Positions 17,916-27,008 of a stretch of DNA of 64,000 nt are shown piece by piece. The position numbers and the translations under genes are program-made. The notes under the pieces were generated by a model that did no database searches, was not told the origin of the DNA, and worked only from the letters and a program-made list of their open reading frames with translations. Numbering within the stretch: position 1 is the first letter of the stretch; every line of letters begins with the position of its first letter. Source of the stretch: Vibrio sp. ES.051 (lineage in GTDB: Bacteria > Pseudomonadota > Gammaproteobacteria > Enterobacterales > Vibrionaceae); the NCBI RefSeq assembly GCF_002563795.1, contig NZ_PDJL01000002.1, positions 61,875 through 125,874 on the forward strand, written 5' to 3'.

Positions 17916-18773
17916 ATGACAAAAAAAGCGTATCCGATGGCTCTAGTCACGCAAGATAGCCTTGATAGTTATATTCGTTCTGTAAACAGCTACCCAATGC
18001 TGACTGCAGATGAAGAGCGTGAGCTGGCAGAAAGATTACACTACAAAGGTGAGATTGAAGCGGCAAAGGGGCTAATTTTGTCACACCTAAGATTCGTTGT
18101 TCACGTTGCTCGTGGCTACTCAGGCTACGGTCTACCAATGGCAGATCTAGTCCAAGAGGGCAATATCGGTCTAATGAAAGCCGTTAAGCGTTTTAACCCA
18201 GAAGTGGGAGTGCGTTTGGTGTCTTTTGCTGTTCACTGGATTAAAGCCGAGATTCACGAATACGTGCTGCGCAACTGGCGTATCGTCAAAATCGCGACCA
18301 CCAAAGCGCAACGTAAATTGTTTTTCAATCTACGTAAGTCGAAAAAACGCTTAGGTTGGTTCAATAACGGCGAAGTAGAAACCGTTGCTCGCGAGTTAGG
18401 TGTTGAGCCTTCTGAAGTTCGTGAAATGGAATCACGGCTAGCGGCGATTGATTCAACTTTCGATATGCCGACTGATGAAGATGATAGCTCGAATGCCTAC
18501 ACGGCACCAATCTTGTACCTAGAAGATAAGTCTTCTGACGTGGCAGATAATATCGAAGCGGCGAACTGGGAAATGCACACCAACAATCGATTAGGTTATG
18601 CATTAGCGACCCTAGATGATCGTAGCCAACGCATTGTTCGTTCCCGCTGGTTAGATGACGATAAGGCAACATTGCAAGATTTGGCGGATGAGTTTGGTGT
18701 TTCTGCTGAACGTATCCGTCAGCTAGAAAAAAATGCCATGAAAAAACTCAAACTGGCAGTCGGCGAATTCTAA
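17916..18773 (+). CDS. rpoH: Heat-shock sigma factor RpoH (sigma-32)
   Basis: A 285-residue group-3-like sigma factor directing RNA polymerase to heat-shock promoters. Region 2 is clear ([18 protein letters not shown], then [20 protein letters not shown]), the RpoH-specific box [12 protein letters not shown] follows, and region 4.2 ([23 protein letters not shown]) is near the C terminus. The ribosome site (GAGGAATTGA) is good. The gene follows ftsX by 176 bases with room for its own promoter, and is closed by a perfect hairpin. Confidence 0.97.
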   Translation: MTKKAYPMALVTQDSLDSYIRSVNSYPMLTADEERELAERLHYKGEIEAAKGLILSHLRFVVHVARGYSGYGLPMADLVQEGNIGLMKAVKRFNPEVGVRLVSFAVHWIKAEIHEYVLRNWRIVKIATTKAQRKLFFNLRKSKKRLGWFNNGEVETVARELGVEPSEVREMESRLAAIDSTFDMPTDEDDSSNAYTAPILYLEDKSSDVADNIEAANWEMHTNNRLGYALATLDDRSQRIVRSRWLDDDKATLQDLADEFGVSAERIRQLEKNAMKKLKLAVGEF

Positions 18774-18802
18774 ATTTCGTTTGACGTAAGCTAAGATTGT
18801 AT

Positions 18803-18835
18803 AAAAAGCCGAGATCATATGATCTCGGCTTTTTT
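18803..18835. terminator. Terminator after rpoH
   Basis: A near-perfect palindrome with core GCCGAGATCATATGATCTCGGC flanked by A5 and T6. Confidence 0.9.
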
Positions 18836-18841
18836 GTTGTC

Positions 18842-19072
18842 GATCGAAAATCGAGGCTGGTTGCGATCTAATTTTATGCTCTACCTGTGCATAAGTCTGT
18901 GTGTTAATTATTTATCAACTGTTCGAAACTCGGGCAAAGCAAGGGATTCAAGCCCTTTACCCGCTGGGGATAGTTATAAAAGTACACACAGTTAGATCAG
19001 GATCATTACTACATGTTGTGGATCAAAAGATCCAAATACACTTTATCAACGTAATTCACAGCTTTATCCACA
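18842..19072. promoter_or_regulatory. DnaA-box and GATC cluster between rpoH and glpE
   Basis: This gene-free stretch holds two exact matches to the DnaA box TTATNCACA: TTATCCACA at 19064-19072 (plus) and TTATGCACA at 18886-18894 (minus). Between 18842 and 19035 there are six GATC sites. No ORF is evident. The replication origin of this chromosome is not expected here, because the mnmG/mioC-type neighbours are absent. It may be a DnaA- or SeqA-sensitive control region; that is inference. Confidence 0.45.
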
Positions 19073-19155
19073 ACTGGTTGTAATATGTTCAGTTTTAAAA
19101 GCCCTGACTATCCATGTGTCTAAGTTTATCCTTGGATAGGTTACAATAGCGGCAG

Positions 19156-19241
19156 TATACCCAAACGACTTCAAGATAAAGATTTTACGTGACGTCGTCG
19201 GTGCTTGCTAAAGCATTTCATCTCGAGGTTGTTTGGGTATA
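19156..19241. repeat. Palindromic intergenic repeat (MITE-like)
   Basis: Arms 19156-19177 (TATACCCAAACGACTTCAAG and on) and 19220-19241 (ending GGTTGTTTGGGTATA) are inverted copies matching at 19 of 22 positions, with about 42 bases between. I believe this TATACCCAAAC-type palindrome is a common intergenic repeat in Vibrio genomes. It ends 23 bases before glpE, so it is transcribed with it or lies in its promoter. Confidence 0.65.
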
Positions 19242-19264
19242 TTAATAAGACAGTGAGAAAGTAA

Positions 19265-19585
19265 ATGGATCAGTTTAAGCATATCGATGTACAAGGTGCG
19301 CAAGCGCTGCTCGAACAGAATGAGGCTAAACTTGTCGATATCCGTGACCCTCAATCGTTTGCCGTTGCGCATGCTGAGTCTGCGTTTCACTTAACCAACG
19401 ATACGATGGTTCCGTTTATGGATGAGGTGGAGTTTGAACAGCCGGTTTTGGTGATGTGTTACCACGGGATTAGTAGCCAAGGTGCGGCGCAATATTTAGT
19501 TAACCAAGGCTTTGAACAGGTGTACAGTGTAGATGGAGGCTTTGAAGCCTGGCATCGAGCAGAACTACCGGTAGTGAGAAGTTAA
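19265..19585 (+). CDS. glpE: Thiosulfate sulfurtransferase GlpE
   Basis: A 106-residue single-domain rhodanese. The active-site loop [12 protein letters not shown] carries the Cys that accepts sulfur from thiosulfate and passes it to cyanide or a thiol acceptor in the cytoplasm; VDIRDPQSF and GGFEAW are also typical. Its stop overlaps the glpG start (ATGA-type, one base), so the pair is coupled. The GlpE-GlpG order is that of E. coli, but no glpR follows here. Confidence 0.94.
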   Translation: MDQFKHIDVQGAQALLEQNEAKLVDIRDPQSFAVAHAESAFHLTNDTMVPFMDEVEFEQPVLVMCYHGISSQGAAQYLVNQGFEQVYSVDGGFEAWHRAELPVVRS

Positions 19586-20427
19586 TGAAGAGATTGGTAA
19601 CGTTAAATAATCCACGCATGGCACAAGCCTTCATCGATTATATGGCTTCTCGCCAGATCGACATCCAAATGATGCCTGAAGGTGATGGACAATTTGCGCT
19701 TTGGCTGACGGACAGTCAGTACGACATCGAAGCACAAGCCGAACTGAAGCAATTTTTGGCGAATCCGTCGGATTCAAAATACAGTGCTGCCTCGTGGGAC
19801 GTTGCCGATACTCGTAAGAGTCAATTTCATTACTCAAGCCCAAGTATCATGAGCATGATCAAAGCGAAAGCGGGGCCAGTAACGCTATTGATCATGATGG
19901 TGTGCGCGGTTATCTATCTTTTACAGATGATAGGATTTGGCCATGGTGTGTTTACTGCGTTGCATTTTCCGGCCTTTGAAGGCCAACAATGGCAAGTTTG
20001 GCGATGGGTGAGCCATGCTCTGTTGCATTTCTCTGTTGCGCATATCGTATTTAACTTATTGTGGTGGTGGCAATTGGGCGGCGACATTGAGCGTTGTCTT
20101 CGCTCTGGCAAGCTATTACAAATCTTTCTGATTTCTGCAGCGCTATCTGGTGTAGGGCAATTTTACGTTGAAGGGGCGAACTTTGGCGGGTTATCTGGTG
20201 TCGTGTATGCGTTGCTTGGTTACTTGTGGGTGTTGGGGTATCGACTTCCGCACTTAGGGCTCACACTACCAAAACCGATCATTGTGTTTATGCTTGTGTG
20301 GTTGGTTCTTGGCTTTGTTCAGCCGTTTATGGCGATTGCCAATACCGCCCATTTAGTCGGATTGTTATCAGGTATGGCCATTGCGTTGTTTGACTCAGGT
20401 AAAAAGAAATACCAACAGCACGCATAA
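19585..20427 (+). CDS. glpG: Rhomboid intramembrane protease GlpG
   Basis: A 280-residue protein with an N-terminal cytoplasmic domain (about 1-90) and six membrane segments. The catalytic serine is in GGLSGVVYALLGY and the catalytic histidine in NTAHLVGLLSGM; the HxxxN of the second segment reads HIVFNLLWWWQLGGDIE. It cleaves membrane proteins within the bilayer. Translation is coupled to glpE. A strong terminator follows. Confidence 0.95.
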   Translation: MKRLVTLNNPRMAQAFIDYMASRQIDIQMMPEGDGQFALWLTDSQYDIEAQAELKQFLANPSDSKYSAASWDVADTRKSQFHYSSPSIMSMIKAKAGPVTLLIMMVCAVIYLLQMIGFGHGVFTALHFPAFEGQQWQVWRWVSHALLHFSVAHIVFNLLWWWQLGGDIERCLRSGKLLQIFLISAALSGVGQFYVEGANFGGLSGVVYALLGYLWVLGYRLPHLGLTLPKPIIVFMLVWLVLGFVQPFMAIANTAHLVGLLSGMAIALFDSGKKKYQQHA

Positions 20428-20474
20428 TATCAACCCGTAAGTAAGAATGATGACGTGCTAAGTCTGGGGTAAAG

Positions 20475-20504
20475 CAAAAAGACCGCTAAAAAGCGGTCTT
20501 TTTT
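20475..20504. terminator. Bidirectional terminator after glpG
   Basis: Arms AAAAGACCGCT and AGCGGTCTTTT around AAAA, flanked by A and T runs, between glpG and the convergent FliL-like gene. Confidence 0.85.
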
Positions 20505-20523
20505 GTGCTTGCAGAAGCGAAGC

Positions 20524-20934
20524 TTATTGATAGAGGTACTTCGTAAACAATAAATCCGCAATGATCGTTTTGCCGGTTTCTGGCAATAGCGTTTCGTTGA
20601 GCGTTGTGACCAAAGTTTTACGCAGATCCTCTCGACCGGAGAGTGACTTGATCGTATCTTCCGTTTGTTTACCGAGTAATTCAATCACTGCATCACGAAT
20701 CAAAGGTTGATGGTGTTCAACAATAGATAAATCTTGTTGGCTCATTACCATGATATCGATGCGTAATTGTACAAAGCCCAACTTTTTACCTTTGGTGTGA
20801 AAGTTCGTGGTTAGGTTGGGTTCAAGGGTGAAGTACGCCAACTTGGAGTCTGCATCTCCCGTTTCAGCCCAACTTGGTGCAGCGAACAGCATGGTTAACG
20901 CAAAAATAATCTGGGCGATATAACGTTTGTGCAT
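20524..20934 (-). CDS. FliL-like secreted or periplasmic protein
   Basis: A 136-residue protein with an N-terminal signal sequence (IIFALTMLFAAPSWA, cleavage likely after AWA-like ASW-A) and a FliL-type domain: YFTLEPNLTTNF, then LRIDIMVM, IRDAVIELLGKQTEDTIKS, and KTLVTTLNETLLPETGK ending in a secretory-type tail. True FliL keeps a membrane anchor and supports the flagellar motor. This paralogue seems to have a cleavable signal and is not in a flagellar operon, so its role is unclear. Confidence 0.75.
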   Translation of the reverse strand: MHKRYIAQIIFALTMLFAAPSWAETGDADSKLAYFTLEPNLTTNFHTKGKKLGFVQLRIDIMVMSQQDLSIVEHHQPLIRDAVIELLGKQTEDTIKSLSGREDLRKTLVTTLNETLLPETGKTIIADLLFTKYLYQ

Positions 20935-21095
20935 ATTTCTAACTTTTCTTTCTCTTGATCACGATATTCGAATCGCTTCAGTCTTGATACAATGGCTCGT
21001 CTATAACAAATAACAGGACTTACGGTGACATGTTTTTATATGGACGGTAAGTTGTTGCTTTATTGTACGCATAAAGCCTCCAATTGAATACTAGT

Positions 21096-21635
21096 ATGAA
21101 TCAGCCAACATCACTCTATCTCACTTCTTTATTGGAAGTAGAGTGGCAAAACCCCGAAGAATTTGAATTTCCGAATACATTTGCCAAGCACTGGCTTGAA
21201 GAGCAAGGGTCTTTGTCACGTCGTTTAAAGCAACATTGCCAAGCATTAACGGTGGAATTGCTACAAAATCAAATCGTCACTGCGAAGACGTTAAAACCGG
21301 ATGAAAGTCAGTTATTGTCAGAGCAAGATTGCTTATTGAGAGAGGTGATTTTGCGTGGTGACAATAACAAGTGGGTCATCGGACGTACGCTTATTCCTCG
21401 AACTACGCTTGTCGATCAGCAATATGACTTGGCTCAGCAGGGGGAGATTCCCTTAGGGTTAACGGTATTTAATGCAGATAATGTGGAGCGTGACTCGCTG
21501 CAAATGGGATGGGTGAACTTGCCGCAAGGACGTTTGCTAGCGCGACGTTCAAGGTTGTGGATGAATCACAAACCAATGTTAGTTGCCGAGTTGTTTTTAT
21601 CTAATTCACCAGTTTACGCTAAGGAGAGAGTGTAA
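21096..21635 (+). CDS. ubiC: Chorismate lyase UbiC
   Basis: A 179-residue chorismate lyase that makes 4-hydroxybenzoate, the first step of ubiquinone synthesis. The substrate-binding segments LLREVILRGDNNKWVIGRTL and GRLLARRSRLW are present, with the conserved Arg and Glu residues. A TTG at 21084 is open upstream but the ATG at 21096 fits the family. The stop codon is directly followed by the ubiA ATG, and a strong ribosome site (AAGGAGAGAG) lies within the ubiC end, so the two are coupled. Confidence 0.93.
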   Translation: MNQPTSLYLTSLLEVEWQNPEEFEFPNTFAKHWLEEQGSLSRRLKQHCQALTVELLQNQIVTAKTLKPDESQLLSEQDCLLREVILRGDNNKWVIGRTLIPRTTLVDQQYDLAQQGEIPLGLTVFNADNVERDSLQMGWVNLPQGRLLARRSRLWMNHKPMLVAELFLSNSPVYAKERV

Positions 21636-22490
21636 ATGTCCGCAGAAAAAGCCAAAGCATATTGGCAACTGACGCGAATGAACCGTCCGATTGGCTCATT
21701 GCTGCTAATGTGGCCGACAATTTGGGCGCTGATTATTTCGGCGCAAGGGATGCCGCATTGGGATGTTCTGATCGTGTTTGTGTTAGGGGTCTTCCTGATG
21801 CGCAGCGCGGGTTGCGTGATTAATGACTTTGCCGATCGTAAGGTCGATGGTCATGTAAAACGCACCAAGCAACGTCCATTACCATCTGGGAAAGTGACGG
21901 CCAAAGAGGCGATTGGGTTATTCTTCTTATTAGGCATTAGTTCGTTTTTGCTGGTACTTACCATGAATCCGCTCACCATCCAGTTGTCATTCGCCGGCAT
22001 GACTTTGGCCTTTATTTATCCATTTATGAAGCGCTATACCCACATCCCACAGTTGTTTTTAGGCTTAGCCTTCAGTTGGTCTATCCCCATGGCTTGGGCT
22101 GCGCAAACGGGTGAGTTACCGATCATTGTGTGGTTTGTATTTGTGATTAATGCTTTGTGGACTATCGCTTATGATACGCAGTATGCGATGGTAGACCGAG
22201 ATGACGACTTAAAAATAGGCGTCAAATCAACGGCGATTCTGTTTGGTTGCCATGACAAGCTTATTATCGGTGTATTGCAGTTAATTACTCTAGTGATGTT
22301 GGTGGGGCTAGGTCAGTTTTATCATTTGGGTCAAAGCTACTATTGGACGATTCTCCTTGCCGCTTCGTTGTTTGTGTATCAACAGCACTTAATTCGTCAT
22401 CGTGAGCGTGATTTGTGTTTTAAAGCGTTCTTAAATAACAACTATGTGGGAATGGTGATTGCGGTAGGTTTATTGGTCGCGTTCTGGTAA
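21636..22490 (+). CDS. ubiA: 4-hydroxybenzoate octaprenyltransferase UbiA
   Basis: A 284-residue integral membrane prenyltransferase that joins the polyprenyl tail to 4-hydroxybenzoate. Two Asp-rich motifs are present: [19 protein letters not shown] near residue 70 and [20 protein letters not shown] near 185, which bind Mg-prenyl diphosphate. About eight hydrophobic segments are seen. It directly follows ubiC with no gap and ends at a shared terminator. Confidence 0.96.
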   Translation: MSAEKAKAYWQLTRMNRPIGSLLLMWPTIWALIISAQGMPHWDVLIVFVLGVFLMRSAGCVINDFADRKVDGHVKRTKQRPLPSGKVTAKEAIGLFFLLGISSFLLVLTMNPLTIQLSFAGMTLAFIYPFMKRYTHIPQLFLGLAFSWSIPMAWAAQTGELPIIVWFVFVINALWTIAYDTQYAMVDRDDDLKIGVKSTAILFGCHDKLIIGVLQLITLVMLVGLGQFYHLGQSYYWTILLAASLFVYQQHLIRHRERDLCFKAFLNNNYVGMVIAVGLLVAFW

Positions 22491-22504
22491 TCAACATGAA
22501 AATG

Positions 22505-22533
22505 AAAAAGGCATCCGATTGGATGCCTTTTTT
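22505..22533. terminator. Bidirectional terminator between ubiA and plsB
   Basis: Arms AAAAAGGCATCC and GGATGCCTTTTT around GATT, between convergent genes. Confidence 0.88.
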
Positions 22534-22558
22534 CTTCTTTTAGAAGATGATAAAACGG

Positions 22559-24985
22559 TTACGACTGAAGCTGATGGATACTCTCTTCAATCGTCAATCT
22601 CACTTCTGGATAAAGCAGGCTGAACAACTGCCTTGCGAATTGCTGAGTTTTCTTCGTATCACAGTTACCACCATGATCTAAGTAGCGTTGTTGTTTCAGC
22701 GTGTTGAACATCGCAGTAAACACCCCTTTATCGAAGAACTCTGGTGCATTGATGCCATGCAACCGACCTAAACGCTGAGCAATATCTTGGCTCTTTTGCT
22801 CAAGATCCGACTTACCCAGTTCAGGGTAAGCGACCAATAAGTTCACCGCGATAGAGTAGCGCTGTAGCGTTTCGGTAATCGTACGGCCTAACAGAACTAA
22901 AGGTTGGTTATTGGACTGATTAATTTCTAGCTTATCACCATCTAGGCTGATCATGTTCTGCTCGGCAAATTCATGCAGCGTTTTGACGACAAGCTCATCC
23001 AACTCCTCTTCTTGGTAGCTGAGAAACAGCTCTTTTTTCAAGAATGGGTAGATTTGAGTAACATTCGTTTGGATATTCTCGACGGAGAGGTTGCGCTGAC
23101 GAATAATCATTTGAGCAATCAATGACGGGAGCGCAAACAAGTGAATAATGTTGTTACGATAGTAGGTCATCAGGATCGATTGGCTGCGATCCAGTGAAAT
23201 AATGTCACCCATGCTGTCGGTTTCAATCACAAACTTATCCAAAGACAGCGCGTGATCGACTAACTCCTCGGCACTTTCGGTCGGAATCGTCGACGTGCTC
23301 GAGTAAGGGTTGTTTTTTAGCAGCTTTAAGTAACACTCAATCTGATTGATCAACGAGTCACGTGACAAGGCTCGCTGGCGAGACGCAAGCAGTGCAGTCG
23401 CACACAGTGTCAAGGGGTTTGCCGCCGCGGCATCGTTGATATGTGTCATCATCTTGTTCGCAAGGTCGTTGACCACCGGGTTCATCCATTGTGGTTTGTT
23501 AGCCCCCATGCGGTCGATGTCTTTGGTCCACTCTGGCGCATGTTCATTGAGGTATTGGTTAAGCTGAATTGGCTCACCAAAATTCACATAACCTAAGCCA
23601 AAGTTACGCAGTTTGCGTAGGGTGCGCAGAACCAGGCCAGCGTTCTCTTTTTCTTTGCGTTTCCCTCGTAGCTCTTTGGCGTAGGTGCTCACCTCCATTA
23701 CGTGCTCGTAACCGATGTATACCGGCACTAACGTAACGGGACGGTTTAGACCACGTAACATGGCTTGGATGGTCATTGCTAACATGCCCGTTTTTGCTTG
23801 TAGTAAACGGCCAGTACGTGAACGGCCGCCTTCACTGAAGTACTCGACTGAATAACCTTTAGCAAATAATTCAGCGAGGTACTCGCGGAAAATCGTTGAG
23901 TACAGTTTGTTGCCTTTAAAGCTACGACGAATAAAGAATGCGCCCCCACGACGGAACAGAGGACCCGCGGGGAAGAAGTTCAGGTTAATGCCTGCTGCGA
24001 TGTGTGGAGGCACCATGCCTTCATGGTACAGCACGTAAGAAAGCAGAAGGTAATCCATGTGACTGCGGTGACATGGTACGTACACGATCTCGTGCCCATC
24101 TTGCGCTAGGCGACGTACTGTCGAAGCGTTATTGATGTGCAAGCCTTGGTAGAGTTTGGTCCACAACCAGCTAAGGATACGATCACCGTTTTTCACCAAA
24201 CTGTAAGAAAAGTCTGCGGCGATCTCATCCATGATGTCATGGGCTTCTTTACGGGCCTTATCAATAGAGATGTTTTTACTCTTTGCCTCATCGGCGATCG
24301 CTTGCTCAATCGCAGGTGACTTCATTAAGCGAGCAAACAATACTTGGCGTTGTGGAAGGTTCGGTCCAGACGCAGCTAGTTTTTGGCGTGAGAAATGGAT
24401 ACGAGCTACGCGCGCAAGTTTGTGTGCAATTGCGCTATCCGTGCCGTGGGAGTCGGCCATGTAACGCAGCGATACTACCGGGCTAAAACGGACCAAGCAA
24501 TCGCGACCTGCCGCCATGACCGCTTTTGCTTTTTGCGGCCCATTCATTGGCTGAAGGTAAGGCTTTTGATTTTCTTCTTTACCGGGTTTACGGCCCCAAA
24601 GTACGGTCGCCGGGATCATTTGAACATCCAGTTCGCTGTCCAGTTTGTGCAGTTCAAGTAAGTCAGTAAATAGAGAAACAGAGTCGGTTGGTACATCGTT
24701 GTCGTTGTGCATCACCGTAGGACGAGCAGCGATGAAGACGAAACGATTTAGTGTTTTGCCATTGATTTCCAGTGGACTGAGCGGGTCGGGCAGGCCAAGA
24801 ATCATGGCTTGCTTTTGCAGTGTCAGCAAATCCACGTTCGAGCGGAACGGTAGGGCATACACAATCGGTTTAGCTAGGTCGATGCTTAGATCTTCAATCG
24901 GGTTCGACGGGATTGCAGTGCCCTTTACCATTACCGATAAAGGTAGTTTTAGTAATGAACGTGAAAATGATGGTCCAGAAGACAT
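22559..24985 (-). CDS. plsB: Glycerol-3-phosphate 1-O-acyltransferase PlsB
   Basis: An 808-residue inner-membrane acyltransferase that makes 1-acyl-glycerol-3-phosphate, the first step of phospholipid synthesis. The acyltransferase motifs are in order: [15 protein letters not shown] (HX4D) near residue 305, then [21 protein letters not shown] and [14 protein letters not shown] 24985 gives the family start [15 protein letters not shown]; the ATG nine bases upstream is less likely. It is divergent from lexA across 364 bases. Confidence 0.96.
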   Translation of the reverse strand: MSSGPSFSRSLLKLPLSVMVKGTAIPSNPIEDLSIDLAKPIVYALPFRSNVDLLTLQKQAMILGLPDPLSPLEINGKTLNRFVFIAARPTVMHNDNDVPTDSVSLFTDLLELHKLDSELDVQMIPATVLWGRKPGKEENQKPYLQPMNGPQKAKAVMAAGRDCLVRFSPVVSLRYMADSHGTDSAIAHKLARVARIHFSRQKLAASGPNLPQRQVLFARLMKSPAIEQAIADEAKSKNISIDKARKEAHDIMDEIAADFSYSLVKNGDRILSWLWTKLYQGLHINNASTVRRLAQDGHEIVYVPCHRSHMDYLLLSYVLYHEGMVPPHIAAGINLNFFPAGPLFRRGGAFFIRRSFKGNKLYSTIFREYLAELFAKGYSVEYFSEGGRSRTGRLLQAKTGMLAMTIQAMLRGLNRPVTLVPVYIGYEHVMEVSTYAKELRGKRKEKENAGLVLRTLRKLRNFGLGYVNFGEPIQLNQYLNEHAPEWTKDIDRMGANKPQWMNPVVNDLANKMMTHINDAAAANPLTLCATALLASRQRALSRDSLINQIECYLKLLKNNPYSSTSTIPTESAEELVDHALSLDKFVIETDSMGDIISLDRSQSILMTYYRNNIIHLFALPSLIAQMIIRQRNLSVENIQTNVTQIYPFLKKELFLSYQEEELDELVVKTLHEFAEQNMISLDGDKLEINQSNNQPLVLLGRTITETLQRYSIAVNLLVAYPELGKSDLEQKSQDIAQRLGRLHGINAPEFFDKGVFTAMFNTLKQQRYLDHGGNCDTKKTQQFARQLFSLLYPEVRLTIEESIHQLQS

Positions 24986-25306
24986 AAAGTTCACAGCCTC
25001 AATAGGTATTCAAACAGGACTAACCTTATTTCTGTGTCCGTAAAGCGCATCTTTTTGAGCAAAGATAGGAGTTCGACAATAGAAATAAGCCTAGGCGATA
25101 AATTTTAAGCGCAAAGGATACCAGAAACAGGTCAAACCTTTTAATTTTATTGGCTGCAAATTAGTCTAACTTCTAAGTTGTTGCTTTACATTGATTAACT
25201 TTAGTCATGGTGTTTTAAATGCTTTGATTGGGCGCTGGTGGACGAGTACATAAAGCCGAGCAAATAAATTAAAAAACAATCAATTGGGTTTTCATTTGAA
25301 CATTTA

Positions 25307-25342
25307 CTGGATATACTCACAGTTAACTGTATAAAAAGACAG
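25307..25342 (+). promoter_or_regulatory. Two LexA (SOS) boxes upstream of lexA
   Basis: CTGGATATACTCACAG (25307-25322) and CTGTATAAAAAGACAG (25327-25342) match the CTGT-N8-ACAG operator, the second exactly. They lie just before the lexA start and imply autoregulation, with induction by DNA damage. The remaining 24986-25306 gap to plsB is AT-rich and shows nothing else. Confidence 0.92.
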
Positions 25343-25349
25343 GTGAGAC

Positions 25350-25973
25350 ATGAAGCCGTTAACGCCACGCCAACAACAAGTTTTCGATTTAATTAAGAGT
25401 AAAATCGAAGATACTGGAATGCCACCCACTCGTGCAGAGATTGCGCGTGAGCTTGGCTTCCGCTCTGCAAATGCCGCAGAGGAACACCTAAAAGCGCTTG
25501 CCCGTAAACAAGCGATTGAAATTATTCCTGGTGCCTCTCGTGGGATCCGTATCCTATTAGACGAGACTGCCGCAAATGATGATCAGGGGTTACCGCTGAT
25601 TGGTCAGGTTGCTGCAGGTGAGCCGATTCTGGCTCAGGAACATGTAGAAGCCCATTATCAAGTCGATCCAGCGATGTTTAAACCGCAAGCTGACTTCCTA
25701 CTTCGTGTCAACGGCGAAAGTATGAAAGACATCGGGATTATGGATGGCGATTTGCTTGCTGTGCACAAAACGCAGGACGTAAGAGATGGCCAAGTTGTCG
25801 TTGCACGCGTTGATGATGATGTGACGGTGAAGCGTTTAGAGCGTAAAGGCTCAACCATATTACTGCATGCCGAGAACGAAGAGTTTGCGCCAATTCAAGT
25901 GGATTTAACATCTCAACACTTGGCGATTGAAGGCCTAGCCGTCGGGATTATTCGTAATACTGACTGGATGTAA
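25350..25973 (+). CDS. lexA: SOS repressor LexA
   Basis: A 207-residue repressor of the SOS regulon with an N-terminal winged helix ([22 protein letters not shown]) and a self-cleaving C-terminal protease domain. The cleavage site AAG is at residues 88-90, the nucleophile Ser124 is in GESMKDIG and the general base Lys161 in TVKRLE. It is cut when RecA filaments form. Two SOS boxes precede it and a terminator follows. Confidence 0.97.
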   Translation: MKPLTPRQQQVFDLIKSKIEDTGMPPTRAEIARELGFRSANAAEEHLKALARKQAIEIIPGASRGIRILLDETAANDDQGLPLIGQVAAGEPILAQEHVEAHYQVDPAMFKPQADFLLRVNGESMKDIGIMDGDLLAVHKTQDVRDGQVVVARVDDDVTVKRLERKGSTILLHAENEEFAPIQVDLTSQHLAIEGLAVGIIRNTDWM

Positions 25974-25982
25974 GCTCGCATA

Positions 25983-26005
25983 ACAGCCCAGCCTTGCTGG
26001 GCTGT
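25983..26005. terminator. Terminator after lexA
   Basis: Arms ACAGCCCAGC and GCTGGGCTGT around CTT, then TTTATATTC. This separates lexA from the following methyltransferase and dinF. Confidence 0.85.
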
Positions 26006-26164
26006 TTATATTCTATTTCCCTTTCCTTTTCTTCTGCTGTCTTTGCAAACTCGCCGTAATTTCCTCTCGTAATCAGTCGACTTACTTATGAGCTTGATAA
26101 TGCAATTGATATTTATTATCATCTGCATCATATCAATGCTTTCTTTCTGGCGCAGGAAATGCTC

Positions 26165-26959
26165 ATGTCTCAGTCTAAACATCAAGTTCCTAACCATTTA
26201 TTAAAACCTCTATTATGGCGTAGCCGTGAAAGTATGGTTGAGAATGGCTTGGTGTATGATCCTATCGCGGCTAAAGCGTGCCTGAGCTGTAAGATGGCCC
26301 CAGACTGTCTGAATGGGGATATCGCGCAGAAGCAACTGCTGCATGTGACATTGACTCAGTTATGTGATCAACAGATTAGCCATTTCTTACAGCAGTATCC
26401 TGATGCGTGGATCATCAATGTGGGCGCGGGGCTCGATACCCGATTTTACCGTCTAGATAACGGACGCTGCCATTGGATAGAGCTCGACGTGACGGAAAAC
26501 CTGATATGGCGCCAGCGTTTGTTCCACAAAAATGAGCGTTATGAGCATCGCTGTGGGAGTGTGGAGGAGGTCTCGTGGTTAGAATCTCTGGCCATTCCAG
26601 AGAACGCACCCGTACTCATTTTGTGTGAAATGGCGCTATTGGATTGTACTGAACGTGCAATTGCCAAGTTTATTCAAACCTTGGGCCGCTATTTTGTTTC
26701 GGCTGAACTTTGTATGGTACTCGCCGGGGATTTAACCGCAACTAAGTGGGGGAAAAAGTTAGGCTCAGATTGCTATGCTCACGGTTTTGAAGCTCCTGCG
26801 GAACAGGTCTGGCAATGGATACCGTGGGGGCAATGGGTTAGAGCATTCTCACCGTTTGACCGCTTTTGCTCTCGTTGGAAAGTATGGCAGCGTTGGTTGA
26901 ACAAAATCCCAACGTTGAAATATCGCCTTACCCCAGTTCTCGTCCATATTAAGTGGTAA
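26165..26959 (+). CDS. Class I methyltransferase, leucine-carboxymethyltransferase-like
   Basis: A 264-residue SAM-dependent methyltransferase. IINVGAGLDTRFYRLDNG near residue 82 and WIELDVTENLIWRQRLF are the hallmark of the LCMT/PPM1-like family, many bacterial members of which act on small molecules. LILCEMALLDCTE is the later motif. An early Cys cluster (KACLSCKMAPDCL) is unusual for the family and could bind a metal. ATG 26165 has AGGAAA at a good distance; the ATG at 26159 is possible. The gene lies between lexA and dinF, which are adjacent in E. coli. The substrate is unknown. Confidence 0.75.
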   Translation: MSQSKHQVPNHLLKPLLWRSRESMVENGLVYDPIAAKACLSCKMAPDCLNGDIAQKQLLHVTLTQLCDQQISHFLQQYPDAWIINVGAGLDTRFYRLDNGRCHWIELDVTENLIWRQRLFHKNERYEHRCGSVEEVSWLESLAIPENAPVLILCEMALLDCTERAIAKFIQTLGRYFVSAELCMVLAGDLTATKWGKKLGSDCYAHGFEAPAEQVWQWIPWGQWVRAFSPFDRFCSRWKVWQRWLNKIPTLKYRLTPVLVHIKW

Positions 26960-27008
26960 TTGGCGCGTTCCTAAACCCTCAGGTACACTCGTCGATCTTA
27001 TTGATGAG

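Noticed and set aside
18842..19072. A chromosome replication origin at the DnaA-box cluster.
   Set aside because: The expected origin neighbours (mnmG, mioC, rnpA, dnaA) are absent and there is no array of boxes with an AT-rich unwinding region.
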